Shown here in pieces: positions 44,640 through 54,695 of a DNA stretch of 64,000 bases (positions are counted from its first letter, which is position 1; each line of letters starts with the position of its first letter). This DNA is from Macrolepiota albuminosa (taxonomy: Eukaryota; Basidiomycota; Agaricomycetes; Agaricales; Agaricaceae), in the NCBI GenBank assembly GCA_027475525.1, contig JAMWFC010000116.1, positions 620,001 through 684,000 on the forward strand, given 5' to 3'. A model generated the notes under the pieces. The model made no database searches and had not been told where the DNA came from. It was given only the letters and a program-made list of their open reading frames with translations. A program made the position numbers and the translations under genes.

Positions 44640-45960
44640 ATGTGTCATACGTTGTACGGGAGCCTGCTTTGTGCCATACCATACGTGTTCAGCGGAGTCT
44701 ACTACACTGGAGCGGAACAGTCCCCACAGTGCCGTAGAATACAGAGCCACAGACGTGTCACAATGTGCTGTATGACATGGTCCAGTGGATCGATAAAAGG
44801 CGGGCACACACATGCACATGCAGGCCCGGCGGATGCCAGCGGACACTAGCGGACGTCAATGTGCGTCAGCGGCCGCCGGTGGGCATCAGCACACGAGTGA
44901 AAACCTCCTCCATTGGCGGACTTCATGGCATGAATAAACCCTCCTCGAGGTTCCCCACTTCCCTCCCCTCTCCATTCCTCCCCGCAATAACTTGAGGCTG
45001 CGCGTCTCCCCTTCCATCCTTTTCCCACCCCCGATGCCAGCGTACATCCACAAAAGGGCCCTGAAAATCTATGCAGGCCTATGCAAGCCACCAGCGGACA
45101 TCCATGCAGACATACGTCGACGGACTCAAACCTACGTGGGCCTTCCCAGGCCTGCGCAGGACACCAGCGGACATCCACAGAGGCCTATGCAGGTCCACGG
45201 AGTCTGGGTGGACCAAGGAAAAAAGTAACTTCGTCTTGCCCGCCGTATGCCTGGGGGGAATCGAACCCCCAGCCTTGGGAAAGCCTCCAGCAACGGAACG
45301 CACATTTAACCGTTGCACCACAGGTCTGTTACTAACAGATAGATTCAAAGGTCGGATAACACAATGAATGGACACCCACCTACGTTTCCGCAGGTTCCCG
45401 TATGGATTTTTTGAGGTGGAAGGGGGGTGGCATACCTCCCAAAAGAGTTTTCGTGGCCTGAAAGGGGCGTTGGCATCAGCAGCCATCAGCTGGCCATCAG
45501 CTGGCCATCAGCTGGCATCCGTCGGAGTTCGCCGGCAGCCGTCGTGACCCGCTGGCATCCGTCGGCATCCGTCGGCATCCGCCGGATATCCGCTGGTATC
45601 CGTCGGAATCCACGGGAATCCGTCGGCAACCCCCGGCATCGTCCAGCATCGTCCGGCATCAGGGCGGGAGAGAAGGAAACGGGGTGCGTGGGTGTCCTGG
45701 TATCCGTCGGCAACCCCCGGCATTGTCCGGCATCAGGGCGGGAGAGAAGGAAACGGGGTGCGTGGGTGTCCACCGCATGGGGTGGCGTCTCGGAGAGCGT
45801 GGGGGGTGGCAGAAGAGGGATGGGGGTGGGGAGAAAGAGGAGGAAGGGGGAAGGGGAGGAGCGTGGGTGTCCGCTGGTACGCCAGCAGACGTAGCAGACA
45901 TCGAATGTCAGGTCAGGAGGGAGGAGGGAAGCGGGGTGCATGTGGTGGACGGGGGTGGCG
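44640..45960 (+). repeat. GC-rich dispersed repeat X, copy 1
   Basis: About 1.2-1.3 kb present again, inverted, at 59110-60270 with roughly one change in ten by eye. It includes a minus-strand tRNA-like unit (45248-45330), a plus-strand run of words such as TCCGCTGGCATCC and GGACATCCA, and a CT-rich block. At the 59-60 kb locus the inner end of this repeat carries the last codons of the KDZ transposase, so X is probably the 3' flank of a KDZ element. Confidence 0.75.
45248..45330 (-). repeat. tRNA-like unit in repeat X
   Basis: Reverse strand carries an A box TGGTGCAACGG (45310-45320) and a B box GGTTCGATTCC (45257-45267) with a GGGGG/CCCCC T-stem, but the acceptor arms do not pair. A tRNA-derived promoter rather than a working tRNA; the plus-strand copy is at 59578-59665. 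Confidence 0.65.
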
Positions 45961-46110
45961 TGTGAGGTAGTGTGGGGAGTAGAGAGGATGGCACTGAGGA
46001 GAAAGAGGGGGAAGGGCGGAAGAGGGTGCATGAGTGTCTGCTGTCTGCTGGCATGCCAGCGGACAGTAGCAGACGGTAGCTGACGTTGGCATGTGAGCCA
46101 GCTGATGTCA
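45480..46110 (+). repeat. Minisatellite of TCCGCTGGCATCC/TCCGTCGGCATCC words
   Basis: Irregular repetition of a 12-13-bp word, plus a 74-84-bp unit (GGGCGGGAGAGAAGGAAACG) repeated at about 45651 and 45725. Open frames across it are low-complexity artefacts. Confidence 0.75.
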
Positions 46111-46119
46111 GCGGTGCAA

Positions 46120-46200
46120 CCAGTCCCAGTGGTTCAGTGGAATATTCATTTATTGATATTCAATATTGTGTACAGTGGTGGGTTCTACTCCTACTTCACC
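46120..46200 (+). repeat. tRNA-Gly-like derived unit 1
   Basis: A box TGGTTCAGTGG (46130-46140), B box GGTTCTACTCC (46181-46191), with GGAATATTCAT between. Acceptor arms do not pair. Confidence 0.55.
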
Positions 46201-46332
46201 TTAACAGGGACTAATGCTGTGTTTTTATATGGGTGCATTTTTGCTCTACATATACATTGTACTGACCTGTAGTATGCGCCTGTGGTAGTGGATCTGACCA
46301 AAACTCTAGCAATTACTGAAGCGGGATAGGAT

Positions 46333-46490
46333 GGAGGAGTTGACGCATGAGATCATTCCAGTTCACATGACAAGTGACGATACACCAGGGCTGACTACCT
46401 TTGTTACAAAGACCAGCACAGAGGTAGTCAGCCACAGTGCATCATCAACTTGTCATGAGCACTGGAATGACCATATGCATCAACTCGTCC
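46333..46490. other. Long imperfect hairpin (milRNA-precursor-like or foldback)
   Basis: Arms of about 68 bases, 46333-46400 and 46421-46490, are complementary apart from roughly 13 mismatches and one bulge; loop of about 20 bases. Shared core includes TCATTCCAG, CATGACAAGT and GGCTGACTACCT. An open frame overlaps it but has no family likeness. Confidence 0.6.
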
Positions 46491-46582
46491 ATCTTATGCC
46501 GCTGCAGAAATCTCTGGAGTTTTCAACGGATCAAATTCATGACGCTAGCGGACGTCAGCGGCCTGCTGCTATTATATAATGT

Positions 46583-46661
46583 GAACTAGTGGGAGTCGAA
46601 CCCACTTCTTGTGCACAATATGAAATATCAATTGATGAATATTCCATTGTACCACAGGCGC
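46583..46661 (-). repeat. tRNA-Gly-like derived unit 2
   Basis: Reverse strand: A box TGGTACAATGG (46644-46654), perfect B box GGTTCGACTCC (46592-46602). The middle (GGAATATTCATCAATTGATA) matches unit 1, so both descend from one tRNA-derived source. Confidence 0.6.
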
Positions 46662-46898
46662 TTGCTACAAGTCAGGACGGTGTTCATGTAGTGCACAAAC
46701 GGACCCATACAGAATTTGAACGGATAGAGATTTTACTGCAACTGGTGCATCTGTATTGAATTGACAATATTAGACTGATATGTATTTACACCATAGAAGT
46801 ATACAGGAAAGAGGAAAACCATAGTTTGTAGCGGAATATTAGACTGATATTGATTTACACCATAGCATTATACATGAAGCGTCAGCAATGTAAAGTAA

Positions 46899-46982
46899 GC
46901 ATCGGTGGTCTAGTGGAATATTATCCATTGGTCTTTATTATGTCTTGCAGTAGACAGGTTCGATTCCTACTAGTGCATTTTT
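46899..46982 (+). repeat. tRNA-Gly-like derived unit 3 with T5 terminator
   Basis: Starts GCATCGGTGGTCTAGTGG as in eukaryotic tRNA-Gly; A box 46906-46916, B box GGTTCGATTCC 46958-46968, then TTTTT at 46978-46982, a Pol III terminator. The 3' acceptor arm (CTAGTGC) pairs only partly with GCATCGG, and the anticodon arm is disrupted. The 77-bp duplication 46954-47107 copies its end. Confidence 0.6.
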
Positions 46983-47107
46983 GTCTCACTGTTTAGAATT
47001 TTTGACCTGCTTAGCTAATTGTTATTTACTACAGGTTCGATTCCTACTAGTGCATTTTTGTCTCACTGTTTAGAATTTTTGACCTGCTTAGCTAATTGTT
47101 ATTTACT
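46954..47107. repeat. 77-bp abutting duplication 26
   Basis: Copies start 46954 and 47031; end of tRNA-like unit 3. Confidence 0.95.
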
Positions 47108-47226
47108 ACACAGTATCATATTTTTTTTTTCGCTATGACAGACATTCGTACATTCTTGTAACCCTATAGTTTACAAAAATGTAATATAACATTCCCCCCT
47201 TCCCCACATCAATGACGGCGGACTGG

Positions 47227-49509
47227 TCAAATGACCTTAGTGCGGCTGCTACTCCTTTTGGCTGGTGTAGACATATCAATGTATCGAGCTGCATCTTCCT
47301 GTAGCATTTGTGCTTGAGACTTGCGCTACTCCTTTTGGCTGGTGTAGACATATCAATGTATCGAGCTGCATCTTCCTGTAGCATTTGTGCTTGAGACTTG
47401 CGGTGTTGCTTGGAATTTGTTGACAATTGGTTAGGCAATGCCTTGCGCTTCTTTTGGTTTTGTAATGCCAGCCTTCTCTCACCTTCAAATTGGTCATTGT
47501 CCTCATCTTGAAGAATGTCGAGCACCCTTCTTGACACTCTATATCTAGGGGAACCATCACTAGGGCCATTAATTGGAGGGTCTGGATGGCTCCATCCTCT
47601 TTGTTGTAAGAGGTGGATGGTAGTGGCATCTACCACTGCTGTATCATCAACACATCCATCATGAACGGATTCGTCGAGAGCGGACTCATCGTGAGCGGAA
47701 GCTGATACATTTGGTCGGGATTTGTTGTGAACCATGGATCTGTTGTGGCGCTGAGGCTGGGGAGTGTGCGGTGAGCACAAGACAGGAGGTTCCTCCTGTA
47801 AGTCAGGCAGTGGTGTGTGTGGTACGCTAGGTGACAGGGGAAGTGTAGGCCCCCGTTGCCACTCCAAGTTGGCTGAAGATCCGGTGACTAAAGCGGATCC
47901 GCCATCAGCGGCTCCATCATTAGCAATGGTCCTACTGTTGCCATCGACTACCGCTGATGGTGTTGGCCTCTGTTTCCGATTTTTCCCTCCATTTTTGCAT
48001 GTAGCCTTACGTGCTGCTGCTGCTGCCGCATTTTTTTCACAATCAGCTCGGGTGCCGTACTCGGCAGCTACTGGCTGCTTGTGACGGTTGAGATAAACCG
48101 TCCAGCGGAAGGTGTCACCGGATCCATACTGTCCTTGACGGTCTCTCCAGAAGTTCAGCAGACGCAATAGCTCAGGCCGACCAAGATTATGAGGATCTTG
48201 GAATATCAGACCCTCTGGAAGATACCTTGAATGTATGAATTGCTGATCATTGGTCCTCACTGCCTTGTAAGGAGCAGATTTATAACGGTAACCAGACACA
48301 ATTTCTGATGGGGTGATCAGATGATGAGCAAAGATGGAGAAAACTAGGATTCACTGTAATGAGTATTTAGATAGTCCCAGACAAGCATTTCCAATTCTGC
48401 CCGAGTTTGAAATATATTTGGTCCTGGATCTGCTGGTAATATTGGGAATCCATCCCTATCCAGATCAAGGATGAGGTCATGGCGTGTAAGGATAGGAGGA
48501 GTCAAATCATGGGGTGATTGCATGTTGGACAGCATGTCTCTACCAAGAAGAGCAGACATGTAATCCATCATCTTCTTGTTGAGGTCACTAACAAGGTCAG
48601 GAAAGGAGTCTTGAAAGGTAGGTCGGTTAGCATGGGTCAAGTATGACATATTGTCATGACTATAATTGGTGTCAAAATTGTTTAAAGAATGATGGCACCA
48701 CATACATTCTAATAGTCATGCCTTCATCTGCATACCAACCAACAACAGTCCAACTCAACATGCCCATCTCTCTAAATCGAAGCACATCTGCATCGTCCAC
48801 ATGCTTCAAACCGTGCTTTCGGGCCTTCCTGGAGAGACAACGATTAGAAAGCGGAATCAAGCGGACGGATGTACAACGAATAGAGGACGGATGGGGGACG
48901 GAAGCAGTACCAACTTGCGCTGAATTTCTGGCAGATTTCCTTTTTCGCTCCATTCTGCCGCCATCTTCCGTAAACGACTTTCCTCCTGCGGTGTGAGTTG
49001 ATGCATAACATTTTTGACAGCCACATTATATTGTGCAAATGCATCCAATCCCAAGGCATTGTGATCCTTACCCCTCAACAAGTTCTGGATCTCCTCGTTT
49101 ATCTCCTTTGCCATTGTCTGCCGGACAACATCTCGCAGTGAAGTTTTCAGGAGCACCTTTGGATCTTTATGCTGGTAATAAGGGCGCCAGCAATTCTTGA
49201 TATACTGGACAACCTTCTATTCAAGCAAATAATGTCTAGTTCTTTGCAATGAGTTGCTGTACCTACTTTGATTCTCTCTGCCCACTCTTCCCCTGTCTTT
49301 GGCTCTGTCCCCTTAGTGGCCCAGTAGTTGAAGATATCCGTTAGGATTTTATCCTTCAAGATAGCAGTCCGAGCTTGAGGAGTAGTTGAGGAGCGGTAGA
49401 GTTCCTTGTATGGTTCAAAGATAGATCTTTCTTCCACTGTAAATATTGGTTCCACTCGTCTTTTCTTTGGTGAAAATATTGGTTCAGGCGGTTGCAGGAG
49501 GGCAGACAT
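47227..49509 (-). CDS. KDZ-transposon partner gene, five exons, unknown function
   Basis: Start chosen at ATG 49507-49509 (MSALLQPPEPIFSPKKRRVE), also present at the second KDZ locus (63917). Introns 49214-49266, 48829-48914, 48660-48705 and 48305-48354 all have GT-AG ends and keep phase; removing one copy of duplication 47248-47401 gives a clean C-terminus (MSTPAKRSSSRTKVI, stop 47227-47229). Blocks: YKELYRSSTTPQARTAILKD, YIKNCWRPYYQHKDPKVLL, LTPQEESRLRKMAAEWSEKG, LPEIQRK, PTFQDSFPDLVSDLNKKMMD, SGYRYKSAPYKAVRTNDQQF, then a low-complexity KR/Ala tail. I know similar hypothetical proteins in Agaricomycetes but no function. It is transcribed away from a KDZ transposase and appears undamaged. 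Confidence 0.75.
47248..47401. repeat. 77-bp abutting duplication 27
   Basis: Copies start 47248 and 47325; C-terminus of the KDZ partner gene. Confidence 0.95.
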
Positions 49510-49752
49510 GTTTGTAGACAATATAATTTTCTGCAACCACACAGTTCTCAACCAAAGGATCACATGATAAAATATAGATTTTCCGTTCAGTATCTGTTGA
49601 TGACAAACGGATTCCATTTGTCTTTGACGGATATGGTCCGCTGTCCGCTGGTATCCGGCCTGTCCAAATTGGGGCATATTGCCGATATCAATGAGCGGTC
49701 TCATTAGATATCCTGTACAATGGCTAGGTCCTGGCCATAGATATTTTGATCA
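49510..49752. promoter_or_regulatory. Shared intergenic promoter region of KDZ pair, locus 1
   Basis: About 240 bp between the two divergent start codons. The same arrangement and closely similar sequence occur at 63682-63916, inverted. Candidate bidirectional promoter; no TATA box stands out. Confidence 0.5.
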
Positions 49753-50365
49753 TGAACCTGAACTCTCTAAAGAAATGCAAGTGACCAAAAACAACAGTCA
49801 TCAGACAAAGGGACCTCATCCCGTTTGCTGAGAAAAGGGCACGACTCACTCAGAACACATGAGGGTTGCCAGTCCTCATAACACAACGGCTACCACTGGG
49901 TCCCACTCCCATTGTAACTGGTGCATCATCTGTGGCATTTGCAGATGATGATAACTTTGCACACTTGGACAATAATCCAATGGTAGATGATGTAGATGAT
50001 ACAATGCCCGTATCCATAAGGCATGTAAAGGTGATTTGAATGTATGCTATTATTGAGAGCGAATTATTCAAGTTCATACATAGACACAGGCAGATTATCT
50101 TAACGACTTCATCAACCATGTTCCACAGTTGCTCAATGGATTGCTTGGTTGTGAATCAATGGATGACGTTACTGATTGCCTTGCTTGTCCTGACCATTAC
50201 CTCGCACGATGGCTGGATTGCTTGGTTGTGAATCAATGGATGACGTTACTGATTGCCTTGCTTGTCCTGACCATTACCTCGCACGATGGCGATGCTGTGA
50301 TTGCATTGGGTCAAGAATATTCTGTCGCGGATGTTTCCGCAGCATGCACGACTCCAACCCGTTTC
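49753..50365 (+). pseudogene. KDZ transposase, CxC2 N-terminus, truncated by an LTR
   Basis: Starts ATG 49753 (MNLNSLKK). In-frame TGA occurs at 49782-49784 and 49860-49862; at the second the copy at 63 kb still has CGA (NTRGLPVL). After an intron (GTAAAGG to ACATAG) and removal of one copy of 50137-50290 it reads DDVTDCLACPDHYLARWRCC, DCIGSRIFCRGCF, then MHDSNPF and stops at the LTR boundary 50366. The Cys pattern and PF ending are the CxC2 domain that precedes KDZ transposases. Confidence 0.8.
50137..50290. repeat. 77-bp abutting duplication 28
   Basis: Copies start 50137 and 50214; CxC2 domain, KDZ copy 1. Confidence 0.95.
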
Positions 50366-50864
50366 TGTAAGGGCGACCTCTAGAGGCTGTGGCTCAGTCA
50401 CCCAGCTGGCAGAGGGAGATCCAAAGTGTATTAGAATATATACTGACAATATCAAGGTAGCTACTCACCTGGCAGAGGGAGATCCAAAGAGAACAAGTCT
50501 AGGGATTCCCTATGCCAGGTTGGACGCTTCTGGGGCCTCTGAAGTGTGGGAAACAACTGTACAGTACAACAAAACCTTAAAAACTCAAAAATTGCCTACA
50601 CAAACACTTGTACAAATAAGGGGCAAACTCTGGCAAACTCTGGCTTATATAAGTGGTCTGGAAGCGGTGCTGAGTGGGCCCATACTTGTCTGAATGGTGG
50701 CTAAAGAACCAGAACATCTCAAGGGCTAAGAGTGGTACTAACAGATAGTGTTGAAAGAATAGAAACAGTAAAATGAAATAATGTCAGAAGAAGTAAGAGA
50801 ATGAATGGAAGGAGAGTGAAGAGATAAGGAGTGAGAAAAGGAAGAAATGAGGAGTCCCCTGACA
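50366..50864 (-). repeat. LTR, family 1, inverted, without TSD
   Basis: 499 bp, reverse complement of the 7878-8376 LTR and close to it in sequence (TGTAAGGGCGACC to GTCCCCTGACA). Left flank GTTTC, right flank AAAAT: no target duplication. The left flank is KDZ coding sequence; the right flank is unrelated to the continuation of that gene at 63 kb, so the locus was rearranged through this LTR. Confidence 0.9.
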
Positions 50865-51231
50865 AAAATGATGTTGCAAACACCACCGAAGATACTTTTG
50901 ATGATCTTCTGATGCTGCTTCTGACAGAAATAGGTCTCATTGCTTGCTAACATAAAACTTGAAACTTGCTAAAAATTACCAGACTGCTTTTGATAGAAAT
51001 AGGCCACATTGCTTGTTAACACGTTGAAACTTACTAAAAATTACCTGATCTTAGCAAACCAATGTTGAAAGCAAAATAAATGACTTCTAATCAACACAAG
51101 TGTGAAAATAATTTCTAATTCTAGTTAAATTAACGTGCTTAAAAATGATCGGCGACTCCACTGTTTTTGTTATTGCTCTAAATATGGTAAGTGTGAAAAC
51201 GCTTTTTGAGGATAACGAATATGCTTTAAAA
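50865..51231. other. Short spacer with an internal repeat
   Basis: A word of about 60 bp (TTGAAACTTGCTAAAAATTA ... ATAGAAATAGGYCWCATTGC) is repeated imperfectly at about 50915-51040. No gene. Confidence 0.45.
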
Positions 51232-51236
51232 CAATC

Positions 51237-52051
51237 TGTCAGGTTCTGCTGAGTTGGGGGCTTTCCGGGAAAGCAATCACCCTTATGATGCGGACTTGAC
51301 CTACGGATACTTGGGTGTCTGGAACTCCGGGATTAGGACTCGGGGGTTCAAGACACAGACAGGGGTAATCCCGGGAGAGGGGACTTGGTCCGGGAGTTTT
51401 GGGTTTCGGGTGGCTGAGGATAGTGAGGGGGTTGAGTCGTGAACCGGGGGTTCTAAGACGAGACTGGGTTAGCAAATTAAAAGTCACGAAGTGCGTACCA
51501 AACTTAGAGCACGTGGATATTCAAGCATGCCAGTCAAGCGTGCCAGTCAATGCGTACCAGTCAAGCAGAGGGCATGCAACAATTCAAGTAACCAAGTTAA
51601 AGCAGTGTAAGCAGTGTAATATCAAGACTAACGAATACAACAGGGAACTACGCTATAAGTACTACGGGACCGGGTCTCGGGGTTCCGGGAGTCATTGAGT
51701 AGCAGGCAGGGACTGTATACCTGGATCGCGCATGTGAGGCACGTGATCAATTGGCACGGAGGAAGTTGTGATGCATGATGCGTGATGGCCAGGAACGAGT
51801 TGCATGATCTGATTGTTGATCGGGGCTGGTGGCGGCTGATGGCGGTCCTTGATGCACGTGATGGCGGTGTTGGCGGTCGTGATGGCGGGGCGTGTCCTGT
51901 GGGGTCTGGCGGCTGATGGCGGTCCTTGATGCACGTGATGGCGGTGTTGGCGGTCGTGATGGCGGGGCGTGTCCTGTGGGGTCAGAGGGAGGGTCCTGGA
52001 TGGTGTTCCGGGGGTGTCCCAGGGTGGGTCCGGAGGGGAGGGGTCGTGACA
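51237..52051 (+). repeat. Solo LTR, family 2, with 5-bp TSD
   Basis: TGTCAGGTTCTGCTGAG to GGGTCGTGACA, flanked by CAATC at 51232-51236 and 52052-52056. 815 bp as assembled, 738 bp without duplication 51830-51983. GC-rich; GGCGG-type words near the 3' end. Unrelated to family 1 apart from the TGTCAG/TGACA ends. It lies 66 bp from the start codon of the following gene. Confidence 0.88.
51830..51983. repeat. 77-bp abutting duplication 29
   Basis: Copies start 51830 and 51907; inside the family-2 solo LTR. Confidence 0.95.
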
Positions 52052-52116
52052 CAATCAGGTTGAAAAAAACCTCCCTTTATACCTTTGTCTTCAGCTTTTC
52101 TCATAGCGTCAACCAA

Positions 52117-53675
52117 ATGGCCCAACTTTCAGCCAAGTACGTTACTTTACTTTCATTGTCAATATTAGTGTTTGATTCTAATGAGTAACGGTACAGGAAA
52201 CAACAAATAAGATCTGAATCAGACACCGAAGCTACCATGTTAGAGCAGAAAACAAAGAAGAAGTACAAGCAAATGACTTCCAATGAAGCTAACATGCAAG
52301 AAGATATTAATAAGTCAGACTCAAAGTTTGTTTTCAATCGTACCCCTTTTCTTGATATGATAAGGCTTATTGACATTGTAGGGAAGAGACAGACGAAAGC
52401 GGTTTGAGTTATATTCTTGATAAAGGAAAAAATATTGCCAGTGCCAGCAATCAGTACGTGTTGAATATTTTGCAACTACCGCAATTAATTAAACTATAAT
52501 CGATAGAATGCTACATGCTAAAGATGTTGTATCTGAACTACCTTACGCTGAATTCATAAACAATTCGACTTCACAAAATATGTAAGTCAAAATATTTGGA
52601 TCACTTCACTTTATCAGCTGACTTTTTTTATATATTACTCTAGGCAAGATGCCAAGTCCGACGATACACAACCTATCATTCTAGAAGCAATCAATTATAC
52701 ATGCTATGACACCAAAACTTCCCAAGTATCCGAAGAGGCTGTTGTCAATCTCAAATACTCCTTTCCTAGTGTAGCAAGTTGTCTTATAGAATTGGACGTT
52801 CGTGTACCTAAATCAAGTAGCGTTCAAGTCATCAATCTCGCAGCTGCTAACCCTCAAGACTTCCAACAAGGATTTGTCTTCCAGCAAAAAAGATCTTCTA
52901 CAGCCAAGCAAAACTTTTCCGTCTTTTATCTTGTTGGAATGGTCATGTTTAGCCATCTGGTTGACGAAGGAGACCCACATTATATATCAGTTGCTTTTTC
53001 AGATCGCACGTTTCCTCGTGCAATGGCCTTTATTGGAGCGGTTTCCAACAAGGAGAATTTGTCAGTAATCACGCAACAGGATGGCGTCTCCCTTACAACA
53101 ATGCTCACGAGAAAGAGCACGAGTCGTTCAGGTATACAGTATAATTAATGACCATCACTTAATATAGAAAGCTAACGACTCTTTAGACAAACCGGGTTCA
53201 TCCACAAGACTAGCTCCTGCTTCTCCAACAAAGAAGGGTGATCGCAGCCACACCAAGTTATCTTGGTCTGATGCAGTAAGACCATATGGAGATTTAGGTA
53301 AGCCATAAAATTCACCCACTTTTTTTTATTATGGCTTATTATAATTGAATAACGATTCTAGTATCAGTTTATGATGGGCGACACCAAAAATTCAACCTTG
53401 AAAAATATCAGTCATTGCCTCATGCATACGTTGATGTGGCAAACTGGTTCACTGTTATTGCTACATTCACAGTCAGCGTCTACAAGGGCCGCTTTGGAGA
53501 CATGACTTCATTCAACATCCAAGACGTTATTTTGCTTGCTGACCCTGAAGAAGCCAGTCGTCATGCTGCTACAGTACGTTCGCTGCCAATGTGGATTAAA
53601 GACATGGTTGATCTGCCAATAGATAATGAATACGTTGAAATTGAAGAAGTAAAAGACAAAGCAGACTTTGTATAA
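52117..53675 (+). CDS. Multi-exon gene of unknown family (paralogue of 27140-30045)
   Basis: ATG 52117 (MAQLSAK), donor GTACGT, exon 2 after GGTACAG (QIRSESDTEATMLEQKTKKK). Later joins keep phase: AT|GTAAGTC ... CTCTAG|G (QNM-QDAK), TCAG|GTATAC ... CTTTAG|AC, TTAG|GTAAGC ... TTCTAG|TA. Text: PIILEAINYTCYDTKTSQVS, NFSVFYLVGMVMFSHLVDEG, RAMAFIGAVSNKENLSVI, VSVYDGRHQKFNLEKYQSLP, VIATFTVSVYKGRFGD, SFNIQDVILLADPEEASRHA; stop TAA 53673-53675. These blocks parallel those of the 27-30 kb gene in the same order. The junction near 52390-52510 is unresolved. No domain or function known to me; looks largely intact. Confidence 0.65.
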
Positions 53676-54287
53676 TTGTCAAATGTATTCCACTCTTTAG
53701 CATAGAGTCCTTTTTTAGTTGGACAATACGATTTTTTACCGCAACCAGCTATCCTAATACTTCAAATAAGACATAGAACAAATGTTACCTAATGTATTTT
53801 TGACTTAGTCTAGAGTGAGACAAAGTCTTATTGCTGAGTCCCTTATGGCAAAAAGTCAAGCCAGTTGTCATGCCTGTCAATTCAAAGCAAAGGCTTTCGC
53901 GTCTCAGTCTCATTGACTAGTTCTTTACAGAGTAGCAGAGTGTGAATTCATCTTCCTAAGTGTGAACGCCTTATGACGTCTTAGTGACATCCGACTCAGA
54001 GAGGACTCTCCTAGCTAAAGGGGTGGAATAGTATATCACAAGTAGGATTCACATACGAAATAATATAAGTGTGGAGTTGTCAAAGAATCAGAAATCAGAA
54101 TAGATTGCGGTACATATATGTCACGTAGGCAACCAGGTTGAGTAGTTGTCGCAAGGGGGGGACAGAGTGGATGGATGGACGGATTAGAATAAACTATACA
54201 ATTGAGGAACATGTTGTTAGAATCAGATTCTGGAGATCAGGAATACCTCAATCATCTCAGTCATCTATACACCGATTAAGTTTGACA
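53676..54287. other. Spacer
   Basis: Nothing recognised. Confidence 0.45.
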
Positions 54288-54590
54288 ACCAATTATATAA
54301 TCCTTCGTCTAGACGAACACTCCATTTTTGAAATAGAAATAAAAATTAAATAAATTCCCAACTAAACCCCAACACATGATTATATAAGTGTTTGTCTGGA
54401 TGACTGCTTATATAATTCTTTGTCCATTTTTGAAATAGAAACAAAAACTAAATTCCCAACTAAACCTCACACATGATTATATAAGTGTTCGTCTGGACGG
54501 CTGCTTATATAATCCTTTGTCCAGACAAACACTTATATAATCATGTGTGTGGAGTTTAGTTGGAAATTCAATTTCCATTTTAAAAATGGG
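54288..54590. repeat. Foldback / iterated inverted repeat
   Basis: Words such as CACATGATTATATAAGTGTT and GTCTGGACGGCTGCTTATAT recur three times; the last two form long inverted arms, 54451-54498 against 54519-54566, about 48 bp each with few mismatches and a 20-base loop. Looks like a foldback or MITE-type element that iterated in place. Confidence 0.65.
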
Positions 54591-54612
54591 GTGAGTTTTT
54601 TTTCTGGAGTAG

Positions 54613-54695
54613 CGTTTCAAGTAGCTTAATGGCCTACGTCCTTGGCAAGGCCCTCTTGCCTGCTGTGCTGCTCACCTGGGGTTCAAATCAGGTTT
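54613..54695 (+). repeat. tRNA-like derived unit
   Basis: A-box-like TAGCTTAATGG and B-box GGTTCAAATC at normal order with an extended middle; arms do not fold as a full tRNA. Possibly a SINE head; it abuts the 3' end of the LINE. Confidence 0.45.

Noticed and set aside
45619..45770. Repeat in the minisatellite taken as another 77-bp artefact
   Set aside because: Measured spacings are 84 and 74 bp and the copies differ.
45486..46031. Long open frames in the GC-rich minisatellite
   Set aside because: Low-complexity repeats without stops in several frames; no family motif.
46899..46977. Functional tRNA-Gly gene
   Set aside because: A and B boxes are good but the acceptor and anticodon arms do not fold; treated as tRNA-derived.
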